DNA of 10,514 bases from an uncultured Prevotella sp. GTDB taxonomy: Bacteria; Bacteroidota; Bacteroidia; Bacteroidales; Bacteroidaceae. Of this stretch, positions 6,045 to 10,514 are shown one piece after another (the first letter of the stretch is position 1; every line of letters starts with the position of its first letter). Where the stretch lies: positions 1 to 10,514 of the forward strand of contig URSZ01000086.1 of assembly GCA_900550635.1 (NCBI GenBank), in the 5' to 3' direction. Below the pieces are notes generated by a model. It was not told the DNA's origin. It made no database searches and saw nothing but the letters and a program-made list of their open reading frames with translations. A program made the position numbers and the translations under genes.

Positions 6045-7289
6045 TTATTCAAATCTCAAGACTTTTGAGGGATGTATTCTTGCAACTAAATAGCTTGGCA
6101 ACACCAACGCTAAAGTTGACACTATAAAAGTTACTATGTTGATTAATATTATTGCCGTCAAATCGAATTCAACAGGAACACTGTCTATATAATATGATTC
6201 CGGGTTCAAGTGAACTATATTAAATTCCTTCTGCAGGAAAGCAAGTAGTAATCCTAACACGTTGCCTGCGACCATTCCTTTCAACAGAATAATTACTGCT
6301 AGATTTATGAAAACTTTACGTACTAAGGTATTAGTTGCTCCTAATGTTTTCAGTAATGCTATCGTACTTGTTCTTTCTAGAATAAGAATCAGCAAGCCAC
6401 TTACAATGGTTACACCCGCCACGGCAAGCATGAGAATCAGAATAACCCAAATATTTATATTCAACAAGTTCAGCCAATCGAATATTTGAGGGAATAGCTC
6501 CTTTACAGTAAATGAGACATACGAAGTGTTATGCTCTATATTATATTTAGAAATAAATTTTGCAATATGAAAACTCGTCTCGTTCAGCTTAGAAAAATCT
6601 TTTACTGTTATTTCTACACCGTATGCATGCTTGTCGTCCCACTTGCTTAAATTTCTTACGGTTTTATCATTAGCAAAGACCAGAACTTTATCAAACTGAG
6701 ACAAGTCAGTCCTATAAATTGCTGCTATTTTAAATCGACGGGCACGCAAACCATTTTCAAAAAAATAAGCGAATAGCTTATCTCCGACTTTCAGTTTCAA
6801 ATCGTTTGCGATACTTTTACTAATAACTATTTCATTTTCCGTTCCTTTTTTACTGTAATCGGGAAGTTGTCCTTCTATTATATGCGAAGATACAAAGTCC
6901 GTACTATAAGTAGAGTTTATACCTTTTAGGGTAATTCCAGCAAATTGGTCTGTTGTCTTTAATATTCCCGATTTCATCGAGTAATATTGCACATGCTCCA
7001 CGTCGGGTATCTTTTCTATACCTTTAACCAATTCGTCATCTACTATAATCGGGCGACTTTCTCCTATCTCAGCAGGAGCAGTATTATATATCGTTAAATG
7101 AGAGCCGAAACCTATAACTTTGGAGCTTATTTCATCCTTAAACCCAAATACTACGGCTACCGATAAAATCATTACAGCCAGTCCCACCGCTACTCCAAAT
7201 ATGGCAATACGTATAGCCGGCAAGGACGCACGCTTTTTACCGTTCTCGCTTGAATATAATTTTTTTGCTATATAGAGCGAAAAATTCAT
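6045..7289 (-). CDS. LolC/LolE-like FtsX-family ABC transporter permease
   Basis: The 414-residue protein has the layout of lipoprotein-releasing (LolC/LolE) permeases. The short cytoplasmic N-terminus MNFSLYIAKKLYSS leads to membrane helix 1 (about 24-50), a large periplasmic MacB-like domain (about 51-276), and three C-terminal helices near 279-304, 327-353 and 377-398. ERTSTIALLKTLGAT after helix 2 (305-319) is the conserved cytoplasmic coupling segment of FtsX-type permeases, and ARIHPSKVLRFE near the end is also typical. In the Lol system such permeases use ATP hydrolysis by LolD to release lipoproteins from the inner membrane. No ATPase gene is in this window, so the partner must be encoded elsewhere. 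The start codon overlaps the aminotransferase stop by 4 nt, so the two genes form one operon. The exact cargo is inferred from family only. Confidence 0.87.
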   Translation of the reverse strand: MNFSLYIAKKLYSSENGKKRASLPAIRIAIFGVAVGLAVMILSVAVVFGFKDEISSKVIGFGSHLTIYNTAPAEIGESRPIIVDDELVKGIEKIPDVEHVQYYSMKSGILKTTDQFAGITLKGINSTYSTDFVSSHIIEGQLPDYSKKGTENEIVISKSIANDLKLKVGDKLFAYFFENGLRARRFKIAAIYRTDLSQFDKVLVFANDKTVRNLSKWDDKHAYGVEITVKDFSKLNETSFHIAKFISKYNIEHNTSYVSFTVKELFPQIFDWLNLLNINIWVILILMLAVAGVTIVSGLLILILERTSTIALLKTLGATNTLVRKVFINLAVIILLKGMVAGNVLGLLLAFLQKEFNIVHLNPESYYIDSVPVEFDLTAIILINIVTFIVSTLALVLPSYLVARIHPSKVLRFE

Positions 7290-8491
7290 CTTGACAAAGT
7301 TCTTCCCGGGTACTTTTCTAATGCTTTTCTCAACAAGAACAATGCCCGTATTAAATCTTCCTTTTTCAAGACATACGCAATTCTCACTTGGTCTATCCCT
7401 GCTCCCGGAGTAGTGTAGAACCCGGCAGCAGGAGCCATCATGACAGTTTCATTTTCGTAAGAAAAATCGGTAAGACACCATGCACAAAATTTTTCAGCAT
7501 CGTCAACGGGCAACTGTACTGTTGTATAAAAAGCCCCCATTGGCACTGGAGAATAAACCCCGGGTATACGATTTAAACCATCTATCAGGCATTTGCGCCG
7601 TTCTACGTATTCATCATAAACGTCTCTGTTATAATTTTCTCCTGCTTCAATAGACGCTTCTGCTGCTATTTGGCCGAGCAATGGAGGACTCAGCCGCGCT
7701 TGACAAAACTTCATTACCGCCTTTCGTACTTCTGCGTTCTTCGTAATCAAAGCTCCAACACGTATTCCGCATTCACTATAACGTTTTGAGACCGAATCAA
7801 TGAGTATTACGTTTTGCTCTATATCTTTTAAGTGACAAGCAGAAATGTATGGTGACCCCGTATATATAAACTCGCGATACACCTCGTCGCTAAACAAATA
7901 CAAATCATACTTTTTCACCAAATCCCTTATTTGGTTCATTTCCCGCCGCGTATACAGGTATCCTGTCGGGTTATTGGGATTACATATCAAAATAGCTCGA
8001 GTCCTGTCATTAATAAGTTCTTCAAACTTCTCTACTTTAGGAAGTGAAAAACCTTCTTCTATTGTTGTTGCAATTGTGCGAATTACTGCTCCTGCAGCCA
8101 CTGCAAAAGCCATATAGTTTGCATAAGCAGGCTCGGGTACAATTATCTCATCGCCGGGATTAAGACATGACAGAAAAGCGAACAATACGGCTTCTGAGCC
8201 ACCACTCGTTATTATAATGTCATCGGCATTTACATTGATTTTGTATTTGGCATAATACTTTACCAACTTCTCTCGATAGCTTAAAAAGCCTTGGCTCGGA
8301 CTATATTCTAGCACAGTTCTGTCAATATTCTTTATAGCGTCAAGCGCTACCTGTGGCGTAGGAAGATCGGGCTGGCCGATATTCAAATGATATACGTGAA
8401 TTCCACGCTTCTTGGCCGCATTTGCCAAAGGCGTCAATTTACGTATTGGAGATTGCGGCATACGCTCCCCGCGTTCCGATATTGTTGGCAT
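7286..8491 (-). CDS. PLP-dependent class I/II aminotransferase (aspartate/aromatic aminotransferase fold)
   Basis: The 401-residue protein is a full-length fold-type I aminotransferase. N-terminal LNIGQPDLPTP (36-46) and YSPSQGFLSYRE (63-74) are family signatures. PNNPTG (172-177), SDEVYREF (201-208, with D202 contacting the pyridine nitrogen) and SVSKRYSECGIRVG (233-246, with K236 as the Schiff-base lysine and R244 near the PLP phosphate) build the cofactor site. R370 in QVRIAYV is the expected substrate-carboxylate arginine. It should transfer amino groups between an amino acid and a 2-oxoacid, usually 2-oxoglutarate, in the cytoplasm; the preferred amino acid cannot be read from sequence. 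It is the first gene of a two-gene operon with the FtsX-like permease and is divergent from the DUF4494-yggS genes. The start MPTISERGERMPQSPIRKL fits relatives; a second in-frame Met at residue 11 is a less likely start. Confidence 0.92.
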   Translation of the reverse strand: MPTISERGERMPQSPIRKLTPLANAAKKRGIHVYHLNIGQPDLPTPQVALDAIKNIDRTVLEYSPSQGFLSYREKLVKYYAKYKINVNADDIIITSGGSEAVLFAFLSCLNPGDEIIVPEPAYANYMAFAVAAGAVIRTIATTIEEGFSLPKVEKFEELINDRTRAILICNPNNPTGYLYTRREMNQIRDLVKKYDLYLFSDEVYREFIYTGSPYISACHLKDIEQNVILIDSVSKRYSECGIRVGALITKNAEVRKAVMKFCQARLSPPLLGQIAAEASIEAGENYNRDVYDEYVERRKCLIDGLNRIPGVYSPVPMGAFYTTVQLPVDDAEKFCAWCLTDFSYENETVMMAPAAGFYTTPGAGIDQVRIAYVLKKEDLIRALFLLRKALEKYPGRTLSR

Positions 8492-8519
8492 TTGTATTTT
8501 CCTTTTTTTGAAATTGCGA

Positions 8520-8527
8520 CAAATTTA
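8520..8527 (-). promoter_or_regulatory. -7 box of the aminotransferase-permease operon
   Basis: On the - strand TAAATTTG (8527 to 8520) matches TAnnTTTG and lies 28 bases before the start codon at 8491. The -33 position 20 bp further upstream reads GAAC, so the upstream element is weak or absent. Confidence 0.5.
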
Positions 8528-8660
8528 CAATTTTCGCATTAAATACCGTTCTTTGAGTTTAAAAACCTTACAACAACTTCACTGCATTAAGACGGCATGA
8601 TAATAGTTAAACATAATATTTTTGTTTTCGCCACATACGCTCTTCTCTAAAGTAAGAGAA

Positions 8661-8744
8661 AAAACATGTCAGACCTATTTTAAAATATGTCAGACATATT
8701 TTAAAATATCTCAGAGATAATTTAAAATACATGCCTTGTATTTT
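8661..8744. repeat. array 2: four tandem 21-bp palindromic units
   Basis: Four units of exactly 21 bp abut at 8661-8681, 8682-8702, 8703-8723 and 8724-8744. Unit 2 is a perfect dyad (half-site AAAATATGTC, centre A), identical over all 21 bases to the unit at 2265-2285. Unit 1 keeps 8 of 10 pairs. Unit 3 (left half AAAATATCTC) and unit 4 (left half AAAATACATG) each keep 9 of 10 although their inner bases differ from unit 2 at both arms. Unit 4 matches the unit at 2223-2243 at 20 of 21 positions. The outer ends carry six-base T tracts in both outward directions (8741-8746 on +, 8664-8659 on -). The array lies between two divergent promoters, about 75 bp upstream of the DUF4494 -7 box. Confidence 0.9.
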
Positions 8745-8818
8745 TTACGTCGTATAACTACTATTCCACTTTATTTATATAATAATCGATAGTCGGAAGA
8801 AAATTCGATAGAAAAACG

Positions 8819-8826
8819 TAACTTTG
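8819..8826 (+). promoter_or_regulatory. -7 box of the DUF4494-yggS genes
   Basis: TAACTTTG fits the TAnnTTTG consensus and lies 26 bases before the start codon at 8853. No TTG occurs at the expected -33 distance, so this promoter may depend on an activator or be weak. Confidence 0.5.
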
Positions 8827-8852
8827 CCAAACAACTTATAAACAACAAAGAG

Positions 8853-9329
8853 ATGTATAATTGGTTCGAATGTAAAGTAAAATACGAGAAAGATTTAGGA
8901 GAAGGCAAAACAAAAAAGGTTATAGAACCATACTTGGTAGACGCATTAAGTTTTACGGAAGCAGAGCATAGGATAATATCAGAAATTCAGCCCTTTATGA
9001 GCGGTGAATTTCAAGTTTCGGATATTAAACGTGTAAATATAGCCGAATTGTTTGAAACAAACGAGGAAAGTGCAGATAAGTGGTATCAATGCAAGTTGGC
9101 TTTTATTACTTTGGATGAAAAAAGCGGCACTGAAAAACGCACTACCCAATCTGTAATGGTTCAAGCCGCCGGCCTACGCGAAGCAGTAAAGCGTTTAGAT
9201 GAAGGCATGAAATCCTCCATAATAGATTATAGCATAACTGCTGTAACCGAAACAAAACTCATGGGAGTATATCATTATCAAGAAGCTGCCCCAGAAGGAT
9301 ATACAAAAGTAAACAAAGACAATGCCTAA
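8853..9329 (+). CDS. DUF4494 domain-containing protein, function unknown
   Basis: This 158-residue, soluble, charged protein has no signal peptide or membrane helix. It matches the DUF4494 family known from Bacteroidota: MYNWFECKVKYEK at the start, EPYLVDALSFTEAEHRI (26-42), SGEFQVSDIKRVNIAELF (50-67), WYQCKLAFITLDEKSG (78-93) and AVKRLDEGMKSSIIDYSI (111-128). The two LxxAxSFTEAE- and LREAVKRLDEGM-like segments resemble each other in setting (beta strands followed by a helix) and may mark an internal duplication; this is a weak impression. No reaction is known for the family. It is the first gene after the divergent region, and its stop overlaps the yggS start by 8 nt, so the two are very probably translated from one mRNA. 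A link to PLP balance through yggS is inference from position only. Confidence 0.87.
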   Translation: MYNWFECKVKYEKDLGEGKTKKVIEPYLVDALSFTEAEHRIISEIQPFMSGEFQVSDIKRVNIAELFETNEESADKWYQCKLAFITLDEKSGTEKRTTQSVMVQAAGLREAVKRLDEGMKSSIIDYSITAVTETKLMGVYHYQEAAPEGYTKVNKDNA

Positions 9330-9993
9330 AGTTGGTGAAGAAATAAAAAAGGTTCTCAATGAGCTTCCTATTGGAGTGGAATTAGTTGCTGTGTCTAAAT
9401 TCCACTCATCCGAGGACATATTGGATGCATACAATGCCGGTCAGCGAATCTTTGGAGAAAACCGTCCTCAAGAAATGACGGAGAAGTACAAAATTTTGCC
9501 CAAAGATATAAAATGGCACATGATAGGGCATTTGCAGACCAACAAAGTAAAGATGATAGCACCGTATGTTTCTATGATTGAATCTGTTGACTCAATAAAA
9601 CTATTGCAAGAGATTAACAAGCAAGCAGCGAACTGCAATCGAATCATACAGTGTCTTTTGGAAATACACGTTGCAAAAGAAGAAACAAAATCAGGCTTTA
9701 CACCCGATGAATGCCGCACTTTTTTAGACAAAGGCGAATGGAAAAGCTTTAACAATATTCAAATATCAGGCCTCATGTGCATGGCGTCGAATACGACGGA
9801 CGAAAAAAGAGTATTTAATGACTTTGAAACAGCTCAAAACCTATTTAATGAGTTTAAGGAATCACATTTTGCTCATTGTGACTCATTCTGTTATCGTTCT
9901 TGGGGAATGAGTAACGATTATAAAATCGCTATAGAAAACGGGGCCAATATAGTTAGAATAGGAACACGCATATTCGGTGAACGCAATTATTAA
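9322..9993 (+). CDS. yggS: YggS/PROSC-family pyridoxal phosphate homeostasis protein
   Basis: The 223-residue protein is full length for the YggS (YBL036C, PROSC/PLPBP) family, an alanine-racemase-like barrel that binds PLP without a known enzyme activity and keeps PLP and amino-acid pools in balance. The PLP lysine is K26 in LVAVSKFHS. Further signatures are FGENRPQE (44-51), WHMIGHLQTNK (65-75), ISGLMCM, and near the end SWGMSNDYKIAIENGANIVRIGTRIFGER, which supplies the phosphate-binding SxGMS and RIGTxIFG segments. The ATG at 9322 lies 8 nt inside the preceding DUF4494 gene, suggesting translational coupling. rsmG follows after 50 bp. Assignment is firm; the physiological partner enzymes are not visible here, though a PLP-dependent aminotransferase lies on the other side of the divergent region. 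Confidence 0.95.
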   Translation: MPKVGEEIKKVLNELPIGVELVAVSKFHSSEDILDAYNAGQRIFGENRPQEMTEKYKILPKDIKWHMIGHLQTNKVKMIAPYVSMIESVDSIKLLQEINKQAANCNRIIQCLLEIHVAKEETKSGFTPDECRTFLDKGEWKSFNNIQISGLMCMASNTTDEKRVFNDFETAQNLFNEFKESHFAHCDSFCYRSWGMSNDYKIAIENGANIVRIGTRIFGERNY

Positions 9994-10001
9994 AAAATAT
10001 C

Positions 10002-10020
10002 GGTATGCTAAAAGCTTACC
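10002..10020 (+). other. small hairpin between yggS and rsmG
   Basis: GGTATGC (10002-10008) and GCTTACC (10014-10020) pair around a TAAAA loop with one T-T mismatch. No T tract follows, so it is not a normal terminator. It could be an mRNA processing or stability element, or chance. Confidence 0.3.
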
Positions 10021-10043
10021 CTCGGTAGTATAAATATTAAGAA

Positions 10044-10514
10044 ATGACAGATATAATCGAAAAATACTTCCCTGAAATCACTACACTTCAACGCGAACAA
10101 TTCAAGAGCTTGCCGAATCTATATAAAGAATGGAACTCGAGAATCAACGTTATATCTCGTCGTGATATAGATAATGTCATGATTCACCATGTACTGCATT
10201 CTCTTTCCATTGCAAAAGTAATAGCATTTTCACCTAATACACATATATTGGACGTTGGAACAGGCGGCGGCTTCCCCGGTATTCCTCTAGCAATAATGTT
10301 TCCTCAGACTAATTTTAGTTTAATTGATAGCATTGGGAAAAAAATACTTGTTGCAAGTGAAATATCTAAAGCTATTGGACTAAATAATGTCGATTTTGCT
10401 CATCGTAATGCCATTGACGAAAAAGGAATGTATGATTATGTTATTACCAGAGCCGTAATGCCCGCTGCGGATTTGGTAAAAATGACATACAAAAATATAT
10501 CAAGCGAAAGTCGA
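10044..10514 (+). CDS. rsmG: 16S rRNA (guanine-N7)-methyltransferase RsmG, N-terminal part (3' end outside window)
   Basis: An open frame from ATG 10044 runs to the last base of the window, giving 157 residues of a protein usually a little over 200 long. Residues 71-80 (VGTGGGFPGI) form the SAM-binding motif I with the GxGxGxPG pattern specific to RsmG/GidB, and LIDSIGKK (93-100) supplies the acidic residue after strand 2 that holds the SAM ribose. LYKEWNSRINVISRRD (26-41) and YDYVITRAV (130-138) are further family segments. In E. coli the enzyme methylates N7 of G527 in 16S rRNA, and its loss gives low-level streptomycin resistance. It follows yggS by 50 bp on the same strand, without a recognisable promoter between, so it may share the transcript that starts before the DUF4494 gene. 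Confidence 0.93.
   Translation, partial: MTDIIEKYFPEITTLQREQFKSLPNLYKEWNSRINVISRRDIDNVMIHHVLHSLSIAKVIAFSPNTHILDVGTGGGFPGIPLAIMFPQTNFSLIDSIGKKILVASEISKAIGLNNVDFAHRNAIDEKGMYDYVITRAVMPAADLVKMTYKNISSESR

Larger units (their letters stand above)
8492..8852. other. 361-bp divergent regulatory region with palindrome array
   Basis: No coding frame fits here. From left to right the region holds the aminotransferase promoter (- strand), an AT-rich stretch with no recognised feature (about 8560-8642), an 18-bp dyad at 8643-8660 (TTCTCT and AGAGAA), a four-unit array of 21-bp palindromes (8661-8744) and the -7 box of the DUF4494 gene at 8819-8826. No gene ends in this interval. Confidence 0.7.

Noticed and set aside
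5729..6052. 107-residue open frame on the - strand
   Set aside because: It reads straight through tRNA-Pro and its promoter and terminator; part of its translation is simply the tRNA sequence.
8661..8744. CRISPR array
   Set aside because: The 21-bp units abut directly with no unique spacers, there are no cas genes nearby, and the units are palindromic throughout.

Overview
This window looks like ordinary core chromosome from a member of the Bacteroidales (phylum Bacteroidota). The evidence is the gene families (a Porin_10-type putative porin, a DUF4494 protein, a split Vor/Kor 2-oxoacid:ferredoxin oxidoreductase), promoters of the Bacteroides form (TTG, about 20 bp, then TAnnTTTG), few recognisable Shine-Dalgarno sites and AT-rich intergenic DNA. 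The genus cannot be fixed from the sequence alone. I see no phage, transposase, CRISPR array or resistance gene.

Layout. (1) 1-2173, + strand: end of an operon for a 2-oxoacid:ferredoxin oxidoreductase. It holds the alpha subunit C-terminus, a small two-helix membrane protein of unknown function, the thiamine-diphosphate beta subunit and the gamma subunit; beta and gamma overlap by 4 nt. (2) 2174-2526: a long intergenic region with a tandem array of 21-bp palindromes and, at its far end, a promoter almost touching the next start codon. (3) 2527-4671 (+) and 4679-5725 (-): two convergent outer-membrane beta-barrel genes, a Porin_10-type porin and an OprO/OprP-type porin, 7 bp apart. (4) 5726-6044: a tRNA-Pro(TGG) gene on the - strand with its own promoter and intrinsic terminator. 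(5) 6045-8491, - strand: a class I/II PLP aminotransferase followed, with a 4-nt overlap, by a LolC/LolE-like FtsX-family permease. (6) 8492-8852: a divergent regulatory region with a second array of the same 21-bp palindromes. (7) 8853-10514, + strand: a DUF4494 protein, the PLP-homeostasis protein YggS (8-nt overlap) and the start of rsmG, which runs off the window.

The genes are housekeeping functions: low-potential electron metabolism and 2-oxoacid (de)carboxylation, envelope transport, amino-acid transamination, PLP balance and ribosome modification. The part that known features do not explain is the pair of 21-bp palindrome arrays at 2223-2285 and 8661-8744. Their units keep dyad symmetry even where the bases differ (paired compensatory changes), are spaced by exactly two turns of B-DNA, and lie upstream of + strand genes. 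One sits in a divergent region where no gene ends, so a plain gene-end terminator does not explain it. They are the best candidate here for an undescribed regulatory or chromosome-organising element.
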